Positions 21,932 through 30,653 of a stretch of 34,419 bases of DNA are shown here, piece by piece; the first letter of the stretch is position 1; every line of letters begins with the position of its first letter. Made by a program: the position numbers and the translations under genes. The DNA comes from Actinomyces provencensis (lineage in GTDB: Bacteria > Actinomycetota > Actinomycetes > Actinomycetales > Actinomycetaceae). The stretch is from assembly GCF_900155435.1 (NCBI RefSeq), contig NZ_LT700212.1, positions 269,226 to 303,644 of the forward strand, read 5' to 3'. The notes under the pieces are model-generated. The model worked only from the letters and a program-made list of their open reading frames with translations, had not been told where the DNA came from and did not search any database.

Positions 21932-23050
21932 ATGCGCATCGCCGTCCCCACCGAGGTCAAGAACAACGAGTTCCGCGTCGCGGCCACTCCCGAGATGGTC
22001 CACGAGCTCACCGCCCGTGGTCACGAGGTCCTGGTCCAGCAGGGCGCGGGAGTCGGCTCCGGCATCTCCGACGAGGACTTCGCCGCCGTCGGCGCCACCC
22101 CGGTGCCCACGGCGGAGGAGACCTGGGCGGGGGCCGACCTGGTCCTCAAGGTCAAGGAGCCCGTCGCCTCGGAGTACCCCCTCCTGCGTCCCGACCTCAC
22201 CCTCTTCACGTACCTCCACCTGGCCGCCGACCGTCCCCTCACCGATGCCCTCCTGGCTGCCGGGACCCGCGCGATCGCCTACGAGACGGTGCGGGAGACG
22301 GACGGGTCCCTGCCCCTCCTCATCCCGATGTCGGAGATCGCCGGCAGGTTGTCGCTGACCGTCGCCGCCTACCACCTCATGAAGGACGAGGGCGGGGCCG
22401 GGCTGCTCCTGTCGGGTGTGCCCGGGACCCCGCGTGGACGTGTCGTCGTCATCGGTGCGGGCACCGCCGGGGAGAACGCGGTCGCCATGGCGGTCGGCGC
22501 CCGCGCCGACGTCACCGTCCTGGACATCGACGCCGCCCGGTTGCGGGCCGTGGAGGCCCGACACCCCGGGGCGGTCACCACGCTCGTCTCCTCCAGGCCG
22601 ACCATCGCCCGGGCCGTCGCGGACGCCGACGTGGTCATCGGATCGGTGCTCGTCCCCGGTGCCCGGGCGCCGAAGCTGGTCACGGACGAGATGGTCGCCA
22701 CCATGCGGCCCGGCTCGGTCCTCGTCGACATCGCCATCGACCAGGGGGGCTGTTTCGAGGGATCGCGACCCACCACGCACGACGCCCCCACCTTCCCGGT
22801 GCACGACGCCACCTACTACTGCGTGGCCAACATGCCCGGGGCCGTCCCGCGCACTGCCACCGCCGCCCTGACCTCGGCGACCATGCGCCACGTCCTGCAC
22901 CTGGCGGACCGGGGGATCACCGGGGCGGTGGAGACCTCCGCACCGCTCGCCCGGGGCGTCAACACCTGGGACGGCCACCTGGTCAACGCGGCCGTCGCCC
23001 GCGCCCTCGACCTGGCGGCCACACCGCTGGGCGAGTTCCTGGACGTCTGA
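21932..23050 (+). CDS. ald: Alanine dehydrogenase
   Basis: Ald interconverts L-alanine and pyruvate plus ammonia with NAD(H). The 372-aa protein has the usual length and family residues: [17 protein letters not shown] at the start, Lys75 in LKVKEP, His96 in YLHLA, the dinucleotide fold [17 protein letters not shown], and [12 protein letters not shown] with the catalytic Asp. The ATG at 21932 has GGAGG 8 bases upstream. A TACAGT at 21874 could be its -10 element. It is the only gene on the plus strand between 3329 and 30653, sitting between rho and rpmE, which are normally neighbours; it therefore looks inserted. It may recycle NADH under low oxygen, fitting the pfl genes nearby (inference). 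Confidence 0.97.
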   Translation: MRIAVPTEVKNNEFRVAATPEMVHELTARGHEVLVQQGAGVGSGISDEDFAAVGATPVPTAEETWAGADLVLKVKEPVASEYPLLRPDLTLFTYLHLAADRPLTDALLAAGTRAIAYETVRETDGSLPLLIPMSEIAGRLSLTVAAYHLMKDEGGAGLLLSGVPGTPRGRVVVIGAGTAGENAVAMAVGARADVTVLDIDAARLRAVEARHPGAVTTLVSSRPTIARAVADADVVIGSVLVPGARAPKLVTDEMVATMRPGSVLVDIAIDQGGCFEGSRPTTHDAPTFPVHDATYYCVANMPGAVPRTATAALTSATMRHVLHLADRGITGAVETSAPLARGVNTWDGHLVNAAVARALDLAATPLGEFLDV

Positions 23051-23150
23051 CGGGGCGGCCGGCGGGCACCCTGCCCGCACGCGCCCGGCCCGGACACGCC
23101 CGGGGCCCGCGTGCCGACGGGTGGCGCCCACCGGACCCACCCCCCACGCA

Positions 23151-23190
23151 CGACGCCCCCGGGGAGCCGATCGGCCACCCGGGGGCGTCG
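23151..23190. terminator. Bidirectional terminator between convergent ald and rho
   Basis: Perfect 13-base arms (CGACGCCCCCGGG and its complement) flank an inner segment that contains the 10-base palindrome GCCGATCGGC. It lies 100 bases after ald and 18 bases past the rho stop. No U-tract is present. Confidence 0.78.
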
Positions 23191-23207
23191 CCCTCGTACG
23201 CGCGGGG

Positions 23208-25220
23208 TCAGTCCGCGTTCGGGGTCGTCTTCTGGACGAGCATGAGGAACTCGGCGTTGGACTGCGTCTCCTTGAGCTTGCCGAGGATGAGCTCGAGGGC
23301 GCTCTGCTGGTCGAGGGTGCCGAGCACGCGGCGCAGCTTCCACATGATCCGCAGCTCCTCGGGCTTGAAGAGCATCTCCTCGCGACGCGTGCCGGAGGCG
23401 TTGACGTCGATGGCCGGGAAGATGCGGCGCTCCGCGAGCTGGCGCGAGAGGCGCAGCTCCATGTTGCCGGTGCCCTTGAACTCCTCGAAGATCACCTCGT
23501 CCATCTTCGAGCCGGTCTCCACCAGCGCCGAGGCGATGATCGTCAGGGAGCCGCCCTCCTTGAGGTTGCGGGCCGCGCCGAAGAACTTCTTGGGCGGGTA
23601 GAGCGCGCCGGCGTCCACACCACCCGACAGGATGCGACCCGAGGCCGGGGCCGCCAGGTTGTAGGCGCGCGAGAGACGCGTCAGGGAGTCGAGGAGCACC
23701 ACGACGTCCTGGCCGAGCTCCACCAGGCGCTTGGCACGCTCGATGGCGAGCTCCGCGACGACGGTGTGGTCGGCGGCGGGGCGGTCGAAGGTCGAGGCGA
23801 TGACCTCGCCCTTGACGATCGAGCGCATGTCCGTGACCTCCTCGGGGCGCTCGTCGACGAGGACGACCATGAGGTGGACCTCGGGGTTGTTGATCTCGAT
23901 GGCCTTGGCGATCTGCTGGATGACCATCGTCTTGCCGGCCTTCGGCGGGGAGACGATGAGACCACGCTGGCCCTTGCCGATCGGGGCGACCAGGTCGATG
24001 ACGCGGGGGGTGAAGGCCTTCGGGGAGGTCTCCATGCGCAGCTGCTCGGTCGGGTAGAGCGGGGTCAGCTTGCCGAACTCCCGGCGGCGCTGGGCGTCCT
24101 CGATGGACATCCCGTTGACGGTGTCGACGCGGACCAGGGCGTTGAACTTCTGGCGCTGGCGCTCGTTCTCGCGCGGCTGGCGCACGGCCCCGGAGACCGC
24201 GTCACCGGAGCGCAGGCCCCAGCGCCGCGCATTGCCCAGGGTCACGTACACGTCGTTCGGACCGGGCAGGTAGCCGGAGGTCCGCACGAAGGCGTGGTTG
24301 TCCTGGATGTCGACGATGCCGGCGATGGGGGCCAGGACGTCGTCCTCGCGGACCTCCGGCTCGGCGTCGCGCTGGCGCTCCTGGCGGTTGCCCTGCTGGT
24401 CGCGGCGGTCATTGCGGTCCCCGCCCCGGTCACGGTCGCGTCCGCGGCGACGCGAGTTGCGCTCCCGCCGGTTGCGCGGGCGCTGACCGGCGCCGTCACC
24501 TTCGGGCAGCTCGATCTGGTCGAGGTCACGGGGGTGCTCCTCGTGACGGGACCCGTCCCCGTCCTCGCGGCGGGTGCGCTGGCCACGGTCGCGGTCACGC
24601 TCGTGGCGGGACTCGACGGCGGAACGCTCCTGGCGCTCGGCGCGTTCGGGACGCTCCGCGCGCTGGTGCCGCGAGGGCACGTCGGAGTGGCGCTCGGCGT
24701 CGAGCTCCTGGGCGACGGCCGCACGCACGTCCAGGGCGGGCGTCGACCCGGACTGCTCGGTGGTCTCCTCGTGGGTGTCCACGTTGCGGGCAGCGCGCCC
24801 ACGCCCGCGACCGCGGGCGGGGACCGTCGAGGCGGTGGGATCGGCGGCGGGCTCCTCGGAGCCGGAGGTGCCGCGGGATGCGGCGGGGAGGTCGAGGACG
24901 ATCTCCTCGGGGTCGATGGTGCCCGTCGTCGCCGCACGGCGACGGCGCGGGGCGCGACGCTGCGGGGCGGCCCCGTCGCCACCCGTGCTCGTCGACGACC
25001 CGGCGCCGCTGGGTGCGGACGCCGACTGGGCAGCAGCAGGGGCGGGAGCGGGAGCTCCCTGGGAGTCCGAGCGTGCCGAGGAGATGGCCCCGACGAGGTC
25101 GGACTTGCGCATCTTGGAGGTGCCCTTCAACCCCATCTGCGAGGCAACGGCCTGCAGTTCCGCCAGCTTCATGGCGGAGAGGGGGGTGGAGTCGGCACCA
25201 GAGGTGTGATCCATGCTCAC
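23208..25220 (-). CDS. rho: Transcription termination factor Rho with large actinobacterial insert
   Basis: Rho is the RNA-driven hexameric helicase that ends transcription. The 670-aa protein has an N-terminal helical domain ([29 protein letters not shown]). Then come about 200 residues rich in R, D, E, G, N and Q (about 52-260), the RNA-binding domain ([22 protein letters not shown]) and the ATPase domain. The ATPase domain has the P-loop PPKAGKT with Lys430, [15 protein letters not shown], and ASGTRREE. Long polar inserts of this kind are known in Micrococcus, Streptomyces and mycobacteria and help unwinding of GC-rich RNA. The GTG at 25220 has GAGG 7 bases upstream; an ATG two codons later is the alternative. 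A leader of about 140 bases precedes it, as expected for an autoregulated rho. Confidence 0.97.
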   Translation of the reverse strand: MSMDHTSGADSTPLSAMKLAELQAVASQMGLKGTSKMRKSDLVGAISSARSDSQGAPAPAPAAAQSASAPSGAGSSTSTGGDGAAPQRRAPRRRRAATTGTIDPEEIVLDLPAASRGTSGSEEPAADPTASTVPARGRGRGRAARNVDTHEETTEQSGSTPALDVRAAVAQELDAERHSDVPSRHQRAERPERAERQERSAVESRHERDRDRGQRTRREDGDGSRHEEHPRDLDQIELPEGDGAGQRPRNRRERNSRRRGRDRDRGGDRNDRRDQQGNRQERQRDAEPEVREDDVLAPIAGIVDIQDNHAFVRTSGYLPGPNDVYVTLGNARRWGLRSGDAVSGAVRQPRENERQRQKFNALVRVDTVNGMSIEDAQRRREFGKLTPLYPTEQLRMETSPKAFTPRVIDLVAPIGKGQRGLIVSPPKAGKTMVIQQIAKAIEINNPEVHLMVVLVDERPEEVTDMRSIVKGEVIASTFDRPAADHTVVAELAIERAKRLVELGQDVVVLLDSLTRLSRAYNLAAPASGRILSGGVDAGALYPPKKFFGAARNLKEGGSLTIIASALVETGSKMDEVIFEEFKGTGNMELRLSRQLAERRIFPAIDVNASGTRREEMLFKPEELRIMWKLRRVLGTLDQQSALELILGKLKETQSNAEFLMLVQKTTPNAD

Positions 25221-25365
25221 TGATGATCCTCACTAGGTTGCCCGTTCGGGCATGTGATGTCCCCACTGCGTGACGCAGGAATGGGGGTGCGCGACGGAAA
25301 CGCTGTCGCGCGGGGGGAGGGATTGCCGGAAGGATCGGCAGGGCCGCGAGGCGGCCGTTGGACCA

Positions 25366-25396
25366 ATAGTAGCAACCCGGAGTGCTCACGTGTCAT
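25366..25396 (-). promoter_or_regulatory. Candidate rho promoter in the 303-base thrB-rho gap
   Basis: On the minus strand ATGACA (25396-25391, 5 of 6 to consensus) and TACTAT (25371-25366) are separated by 19 bases, slightly long. The rest of the gap (25221-25523) shows no gene; it holds the rho leader (from about 25359 to 25221, GC-rich with short inverted repeats) and the thrB 3' region with a weak hairpin near 25490-25515. Confidence 0.4.
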
Positions 25397-25523
25397 CCCC
25401 TGTGCCTCCGGGTGGACCCGGTGAGCACAACATCACACCCCGGGGCCGGGCAGAGGTGACGGGTCGACGTCCTCCACGCGCCCACTGCGACACCCGTCGC
25501 CGCACCGCGGGTGCCTGGACGTG

Positions 25524-26531
25524 TCAGCCGCGGGAGCCCGCCAACCTGCCCCGCGTCTGGCGCACACCGTGGGGGTCGACGTCCAGGCGGTGGACCGCCC
25601 ATCCTGCCTGGCGGGCCTGGACCAGCACCGTCTCCGGGACGGTCTCCAGGCTCAGCACGGTCGGCCCGGCACCCGAGACGACGGCGGCGAGACCGGCGTC
25701 GCGCAGCCAGTCGACCAGCGCGAGGGACTGCGGCATGGCACTGCGTCGGTACTCCTGGTGGAGCCGGTCGCGGGTGGCCTCCATGAGCAGTGCGTGCGCG
25801 TCCGGGAGGGCGGGTGACCCGGCCCCGGTGCCTGTCCCCTCCGCACCCGACCCGGCACCCAGGGAGAGGCTCCCCGCGCCGGTCCCCGCTCCGGCCAGCA
25901 GTGCCGCCAGGAGCGCAGCACGTGAGGCGTTGTAGGCCGCGTCGTGGTGGTCCACCCGCGAGGGCAGCGCCGCACGCGCCGCGGAGGTCGCCAACTCGAA
26001 GTCGGGGACGAACGCCACCGGGGAGATGATGGCGGGCGGGTCCAGGCGCAGTGCCCCGGACCGTCCCCGTTCGCACCAGGCCACGGTCGCACCACCCAGG
26101 ACCGCAGGAGCCACGTTGTCGGGATGGCCCTCCACGTCCGTGCCGATCTCGAGCAGCTCGTCGGCACCCAGGACCTCGGGGTCCCCCACCAGTGCACGGG
26201 CCAGGGCCAGTCCCGCGATGATCGCGGAGGCCGACGAGCCCAGCCCGCGGCCGTGGGGGATGCGGTTCGTGCAGTGCATGCGGATGCCCACCTGGGGCGC
26301 CCCCACCCGGTCCAGGCCGAGCCTGAGCGAGCGCACGACCAGGTTGTCCTCGTCCTCGGGGACGTGACCGGCTCCCTCGCCCTCCACGACCACGGAGGTC
26401 CGACCCGTCGTGGCGTGCACGGACACGTCGTCGTGGAGACCCAGGGCGAGTCCCACGGAGTCGAAGCCGGGGCCCAGGTTCGCGCTGGTGGCCGGGACGG
26501 ACACGGCCACGAAGTCATCTCGCAATTGCAC
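25524..26531 (-). CDS. thrB: Homoserine kinase
   Basis: ThrB phosphorylates homoserine, the fourth step from aspartate to threonine. The 335-aa GHMP kinase has VPATSANLGPGFDSVGLAL (N-terminal motif), the ATP-binding motif IPHGRGLGSSASA (91-103), and AAVVSGAGPTVLSL near the end. A Gly/Ala/Ser-rich, poorly conserved stretch (about 205-230, GAGTGAGSLSLGAGSGAEG) looks like a low-complexity loop. The GTG at 26531 has GGAGG 8 bases upstream; a longer frame reaches into the end of thrC and is rejected. The gene is last in hom-thrC-thrB, 65 bases after thrC. Confidence 0.96.
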   Translation of the reverse strand: MQLRDDFVAVSVPATSANLGPGFDSVGLALGLHDDVSVHATTGRTSVVVEGEGAGHVPEDEDNLVVRSLRLGLDRVGAPQVGIRMHCTNRIPHGRGLGSSASAIIAGLALARALVGDPEVLGADELLEIGTDVEGHPDNVAPAVLGGATVAWCERGRSGALRLDPPAIISPVAFVPDFELATSAARAALPSRVDHHDAAYNASRAALLAALLAGAGTGAGSLSLGAGSGAEGTGTGAGSPALPDAHALLMEATRDRLHQEYRRSAMPQSLALVDWLRDAGLAAVVSGAGPTVLSLETVPETVLVQARQAGWAVHRLDVDPHGVRQTRGRLAGSRG

Positions 26532-26596
26532 GCGGCAATCCTCCGGACGTGGATGGTGCGGGAACGGTGGGCGCCCCGCCTGGTCGAGGGGTTCCC

Positions 26597-27712
26597 TCAG
26601 TGCAGACCGAGGGCGGCGGCGACCTCGACGATGTCGGGGCTCACGACGGTGGCCTCCACCTCGCCGCCGCCGGGCAGCCCGCCCAGCGCGGTCTTCGTGT
26701 CCTTGAGGCCGTTGCCGGTCACCGTGCACACGATGGTCGCACCTCCGGGCACCTCGCCCGCCTCGGCGGCCTGGAGCAGACCGGCGACGGAGGCAGCGGA
26801 GGCGGGCTCGACGAACACGCCGACCTCACCGGCCAGGAGCTGTTGGGCGGCGAGGATCTGCTGGTCACTGACTGCGGTGATCCGGCCACCGGAGTCGTCC
26901 CGCGCGGCCACGGCGTAGTCCCAGGACGCCGGGAAGCCGATCCGGATCGCGGTGGCGAGCGTCTCGGGGGCGTCGATGGGGTGGCCGGCGACGAAGGGGG
27001 CCGCACCGGCGGCCTGGACGCCCCACATGCGCGGGACCTTCGTGGCGACCGGGTCCAGGCGCTGCCAGGAGTCCCCCATGGTGGTGGCCACGCTGCGTCC
27101 CGCGTACTCGTTGTAGCCCATCCAGTAGGCGGAGATGTTGCCGGCGTTGCCCACGGGCAGGACGTGGATGTCGGGGGCGTCGCCCAGGGCGTCGACGATC
27201 TCGAAGGACGCCGTCTTCTGGCCCTGCAGACGGTAGGGGTTCACCGAGTTCACCAGGGCGACGGGGTAGGCCTCGGTCAGCTTGCGCACGACCCTCAGGG
27301 AGTCGTCGAAGTTGCCGTCGACCTGGATGAGGTGCGCCCCGTGCATGACGGCCTGGGCGATCTTGCCGGCCGCGATCTTCCCGGCGGGCAGGATCACCGC
27401 GCACTCCAGACCGGCCGCCACCGCGTAGGCGGCCGCCGAGGCGGAGGTGTTGCCCGTGGAGGCGCAGGCGATCATGCGGGTGTCGGTCGCTGCGATCTTG
27501 GAGACCGCCATGGTCATGCCGCGGTCCTTGAAGGAGCCGGTGGGATTGGCGCCCTCGACCTTGACCCACACCTCGGCACCGACACGGCGCGAGATCGCGG
27601 GAGCCTCGACGAGGGGGGTGCCGCCCTCGAGGAGCGTGACCACCGGGTCGGTGGGCTCCAGGGGGAGCCGCTCGGAGTACTCGCGCAGGAGTCCCTGCCA
27701 CTGGTGGGCCAT
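26597..27712 (-). CDS. thrC: Threonine synthase
   Basis: ThrC converts O-phosphohomoserine to threonine with PLP. The 371-aa protein belongs to the shorter, fold-type II class. It has the PLP lysine Lys62 in [24 protein letters not shown] (the phosphate-binding region of PLP), and [12 protein letters not shown]-like residues ([14 protein letters not shown]) near the end. It starts with ATG 2 bases after the hom stop, so the two are translated together. Confidence 0.97.
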   Translation of the reverse strand: MAHQWQGLLREYSERLPLEPTDPVVTLLEGGTPLVEAPAISRRVGAEVWVKVEGANPTGSFKDRGMTMAVSKIAATDTRMIACASTGNTSASAAAYAVAAGLECAVILPAGKIAAGKIAQAVMHGAHLIQVDGNFDDSLRVVRKLTEAYPVALVNSVNPYRLQGQKTASFEIVDALGDAPDIHVLPVGNAGNISAYWMGYNEYAGRSVATTMGDSWQRLDPVATKVPRMWGVQAAGAAPFVAGHPIDAPETLATAIRIGFPASWDYAVAARDDSGGRITAVSDQQILAAQQLLAGEVGVFVEPASAASVAGLLQAAEAGEVPGGATIVCTVTGNGLKDTKTALGGLPGGGEVEATVVSPDIVEVAAALGLH

Positions 27713-27714
27713 GT

Positions 27715-29022
27715 TCAGTCGCCTTCCATACGGATCGTCGAGGCCACCTCACGGACGGCCGGGGACTGGGAGAGTGCGTGCGCGACGGCCTGCAGGTCCG
27801 CCTCGCGTGCCACGTGGGTGGCGATGACGATGACCGCCTGGCCGATGCCCTGCCCGTCACGCTGGTGGACGGACTGGATGGACACGCCGTGGCGGGCGAA
27901 GATGTTCGCCACCTCGGAGAGGACCCCGAGGCGGTCCTCGACGCGCAGACGCATCTGGTAGCGCGTGCGCGCCGACCCCGGGTCGAGGATCGGCAGGTGG
28001 GCGTAGACGGACTCACGGGGGGCGTGGCCGCCGTGGACCCGGTGGGAGGCCGCGGCCACCACGTCGGAGAGCACGGCGGAGGCGGTGGGGGCCCCACCGG
28101 CGCCCTGCCCGTAGAACATCAGGCGCCCGGCCGCCTCACCCTCCACGACCACGGCGTTGAAGGCCCCGTTGACGGAGGCCAGGGGGTGGTCGAGGGGGAC
28201 GAGGGCGGGGTGGACACGCACCGCGACGCCCTCGTGCCCGTCCTCCCCGATGCGCCGCTCGGCGATGGCCAGCAGCTTGACGGCCCGGCTGAAGAAGGCG
28301 GCCTCCCTCATGTCCTCCGCGGTGAGGGAGGTGATGCCCTCCACCGCGACGTCGTCGATGCCGACACGTGTGTGGAAGGCCAGCGACGCCAGGATCGCGC
28401 ACTTCGCGGCCGCGTCCAGGCCCTCGACGTCGGCGGTGGGGTCGGCCTCGGCGAAGCCCAGCTCCTGGGCCCGGGCGAGCGCATCCGCGTAGCTGGCTCC
28501 CTCCGTGGCCATGGCGTCGAGGATGAAGTTGGTGGTGCCGTTGACGATGCCCAGGACCCGGGTGACGCGGTCCCCGGCCAGGGACTCGCGCAGGCCGTAG
28601 ACCACCGGGACGGCACCGGCGACGGCGGCCTCGTAGTAGAGGTCGGCATCGGAGGCGGCAGCGGCCTCGTAGAGCTCCGGGCCGTGGGCCGCCAGGAGGG
28701 CCTTGTTGCCCGTGACCACCGAGATGCCCTGCCGCAGGGCGCGCAGCACGTACGTGCGCGCGGGCTCGATGCCCCCGATCAGCTCGATGACCAGGTCACG
28801 CCCGTCGATCGCCTCGGCGGCGTCGGTGGTGAGCAGGCCGGGGTCGAGGGGCACGTCGCGGGGCGCGTCGGGGTTGCGCACGAGCACCTTGACGACCTGC
28901 AGTCGCGCCCCGGCCCGGGCCGCGAGGTCCTCACCCTGCTCCTGCAGGATCCGGATCACCTGGGAGCCGACGGTCCCCGCCCCGAGCACCGCGATGTCCA
29001 GGGTGCGTTCCGTTTCCGCCAC
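27715..29022 (-). CDS. hom: Homoserine dehydrogenase with ACT domain
   Basis: Hom reduces aspartate semialdehyde to homoserine, the branch to threonine and methionine. The 435-aa protein has the N-terminal NAD(P) fold ([13 protein letters not shown]), the central catalytic part ([31 protein letters not shown]), and a C-terminal ACT domain (about 350-430, [30 protein letters not shown]). The ACT domain is the usual site of threonine feedback inhibition. The start is a GTG at 29022 with GGAGGAG about 6 bases upstream. Unlike the mycobacterial locus I recall, lysA is not seen upstream. Confidence 0.97.
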   Translation of the reverse strand: MAETERTLDIAVLGAGTVGSQVIRILQEQGEDLAARAGARLQVVKVLVRNPDAPRDVPLDPGLLTTDAAEAIDGRDLVIELIGGIEPARTYVLRALRQGISVVTGNKALLAAHGPELYEAAAASDADLYYEAAVAGAVPVVYGLRESLAGDRVTRVLGIVNGTTNFILDAMATEGASYADALARAQELGFAEADPTADVEGLDAAAKCAILASLAFHTRVGIDDVAVEGITSLTAEDMREAAFFSRAVKLLAIAERRIGEDGHEGVAVRVHPALVPLDHPLASVNGAFNAVVVEGEAAGRLMFYGQGAGGAPTASAVLSDVVAAASHRVHGGHAPRESVYAHLPILDPGSARTRYQMRLRVEDRLGVLSEVANIFARHGVSIQSVHQRDGQGIGQAVIVIATHVAREADLQAVAHALSQSPAVREVASTIRMEGD

Positions 29023-29075
29023 GTGGGTCTCCTCCAGGGTTCCGGGGGCGCCGCCGGGGGCGCATGATGACGACG

Positions 29076-29081
29076 AGTCTA
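29076..29081 (-). promoter_or_regulatory. Candidate -10 element of the hom-thrC-thrB operon
   Basis: TAGACT (minus strand) lies about 53 bases upstream of the hom start. The leader that would follow contains two copies of GCGCCCCCGG. No convincing -35 is seen. Confidence 0.4.
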
Positions 29082-29221
29082 GGGCGCGGTCCCGGGCCGG
29101 GCGGGCCGGTCCGCCCTGTGGCCGTCCGCGACACCGCAGCGGCGCACGGGGGCGTCCCGACCGGCCGGGTCACCCGCCAGTGTCCTTCCGTCCCCTCCCC
29201 CACACCGGTCCCTCCCGCGCG

Positions 29222-29251
29222 GGCACCCACCGTGGGCCCGCCACGGGTGCC
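29222..29251 (-). terminator. Hairpin terminator after the ydcF-like gene
   Basis: An outer stem GGCACCC/GGGTGCC and an inner stem CGTGG/CCACG form a nearly continuous hairpin 8 bases beyond the ydcF-like stop. The remaining gap to hom (29023-29221) holds the hom promoter region and no gene. Confidence 0.6.
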
Positions 29252-29259
29252 GGCAGCAC

Positions 29260-30294
29260 TCAGTGCGTCAGGCTGACGACCACGCCGGTCACGAGCGGCG
29301 CCAGCGAGAGGACCAGCCCGACGATGTTGAGTCGCAGGTTGTCGCGCATGATCGCCAGGTACTCCCGCAGGACCGCCGTGGGCCAGTAGTACCGGGCCGT
29401 CGTCGACCCGACCGCGTATCCGGGCAGACCGATGGCGCGCATGAGGAGGGCGGCACGGAAGGCGTGGAAGGAGTTGGTCACCACGGCCACACGGTGCACC
29501 TCCCCGCGCGAGGCGAGCAGGCGTGCGGAGCACACGAGGTTCTCACGGGTGGTCGTCGAGACGCGCTCGAGGAGCATGTCGCCCTCGTCCAACCCCCGTG
29601 AGCGGGCGTAGGCGGCCATGGCATCGGCCTCGGGGAGCGGCTCGTCGGCTCCCTGCCCTCCCGACATGACGAGGACGGGGCGGGCACCCTCCTGGAGCGG
29701 GCGGTCCCTCCACTCGATGCCGCGGTCGATGCGGCTGCGCAGCAGGGGCGTCACCTCTCCGTCCCGCAACCCCGCACCCAGCACGACGACCGCGTCGACC
29801 GGGGGCCCGAACCGACGGGTCAGGATCCCGTAGAGCCAGGACCACAGGAGGTAGGCGATGAGCCCGTAGCCGCACCACCCGATGGGCAGTGCCAGCAGCA
29901 TCAGGTAGACCAGCACCCCCATTTGCTCAGCCAACAGTGAGACCACCCCCACGGCCACGTAGCCCAGGATGGCCACACCCAGGACGAGCGACAGCATGTG
30001 TGCCGGGGAGCGGCCCTCCCTGCGCACCACGGTGAGCCCGTTGAGGACCAGGAGCACACCGAGAGCGACCACCGACACGCCCACCACGATGAGAACTCCG
30101 AGGAGGACCCAGCCATCGGCCTGTGTGTCAGGGAGTGCCGTGTCCAGACCTTGGAGCACACCACCGAATGCGAGGAGGGCGAGCATCGTCAGACCCGTGA
30201 GCAGGTAGACGCCGGTGCGCAACTTGCGGGGGTCGAGCAAAGCGGACACCACGAAGACGGCGAGGACCACCAGGACCGGGACGAAAGCTTCCAC
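29260..30294 (-). CDS. YdcF-like (DUF218) membrane protein
   Basis: The 344-aa protein has about five N-terminal membrane segments (first 150 residues, such as FVPVLVVLAVFVVSALL and GVLIVVGVSVVALGVLLVL), then a DUF218/YdcF domain. The domain shows VDAVVVLGAGLRDGEVTPLL, RPVLVMSGGQGADEPLPEADAMAAYA, TTTRENLVCSARLL, and VAVVTNSFHAFRAALLMRAIG. It ends with another membrane segment (LRLNIVGLVLSLAPLVTGVVVSL). DUF218 proteins are linked to envelope polymer metabolism (SanA/ElyC type), but the substrate is unknown. The start is a GTG directly downstream of TAGGAT, so the transcript may be leaderless. It is divergent from pflB. Confidence 0.88.
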   Translation of the reverse strand: MEAFVPVLVVLAVFVVSALLDPRKLRTGVYLLTGLTMLALLAFGGVLQGLDTALPDTQADGWVLLGVLIVVGVSVVALGVLLVLNGLTVVRREGRSPAHMLSLVLGVAILGYVAVGVVSLLAEQMGVLVYLMLLALPIGWCGYGLIAYLLWSWLYGILTRRFGPPVDAVVVLGAGLRDGEVTPLLRSRIDRGIEWRDRPLQEGARPVLVMSGGQGADEPLPEADAMAAYARSRGLDEGDMLLERVSTTTRENLVCSARLLASRGEVHRVAVVTNSFHAFRAALLMRAIGLPGYAVGSTTARYYWPTAVLREYLAIMRDNLRLNIVGLVLSLAPLVTGVVVSLTH

Positions 30295-30300
30295 CCGGTC

Positions 30301-30306
30301 ATCCTA
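30301..30306 (-). promoter_or_regulatory. Candidate -10 element for a leaderless ydcF-like transcript
   Basis: TAGGAT (minus strand) ends 6 bases before the GTG at 30294. There is no ribosome-binding site, which fits a transcript that starts at the start codon. Confidence 0.5.
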
Positions 30307-30653
30307 GGGTCCGGGCCACCCGCCCTCGTCGGCAGGGCACCGACACCGGGCGGCACACCTGACGACCCGGTCGGACATCGGGGAGAGCGGGCCCACGACG
30401 ACCTGTCCCGGGGACGCAGGCGGGACGGTCGACCCCCTCCGTCGGGACCTTGTACCCATGTCCCGTGTGACCCGCATATCAAACGTCTACCATTGAGAGA
30501 TAGGCCATAGGTCCGCCCTCGTCGGGATCTGGCCGGATCCGCACCCGCGACGGACAATGGATGACAGATGCCCACCCGGCACCAATGGGGAGGCCACCGG
30601 GCCCCCTCAACGGACCCCCGATCGGGGGTCCGGAGATACTGAGAAGAGGGATC
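30307..30653 (+). promoter_or_regulatory. Divergent control region and leader of pflB
   Basis: This 347-base stretch holds no recognisable gene. A less GC-rich island at 30470-30515 is the likely promoter area: TGTGAC (30466-30471) is followed 16 bases later by TACCAT (30488-30493). ATCAA and TTGAG half-sites (30478-30482, 30493-30497) lie in inverted but everted order, so they are not a standard FNR site. A second -10 candidate is GACAAT (30552-30557). A 22-base perfect palindrome (30611-30632) sits just before the ribosome-binding site. Confidence 0.4.
30611..30632. promoter_or_regulatory. 22-base perfect palindrome in the pflB leader
   Basis: The half-site CGGACCCCCGA is followed directly by its exact complement. 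The last base is 21 bases from the pflB ATG and the ribosome-binding site (AGAGGG) lies between. It could be an operator read as DNA or a strong stem near the translation start. Confidence 0.7.

Noticed and set aside
23121-25223. 700-codon plus-strand frame opposite rho
   Set aside because: It has no recognisable domain. The minus strand encodes Rho with all motifs.
30466-30483. CRP/GlxR-type site (TGTGAC...ATCAA) upstream of pflB
   Set aside because: Only the left half matches; the right half does not resemble TCACA.
30478-30497. FNR-type site upstream of pflB
   Set aside because: The half-sites ATCAA and TTGAG are in everted order with a 10-base gap, unlike TTGAT-N4-ATCAA.
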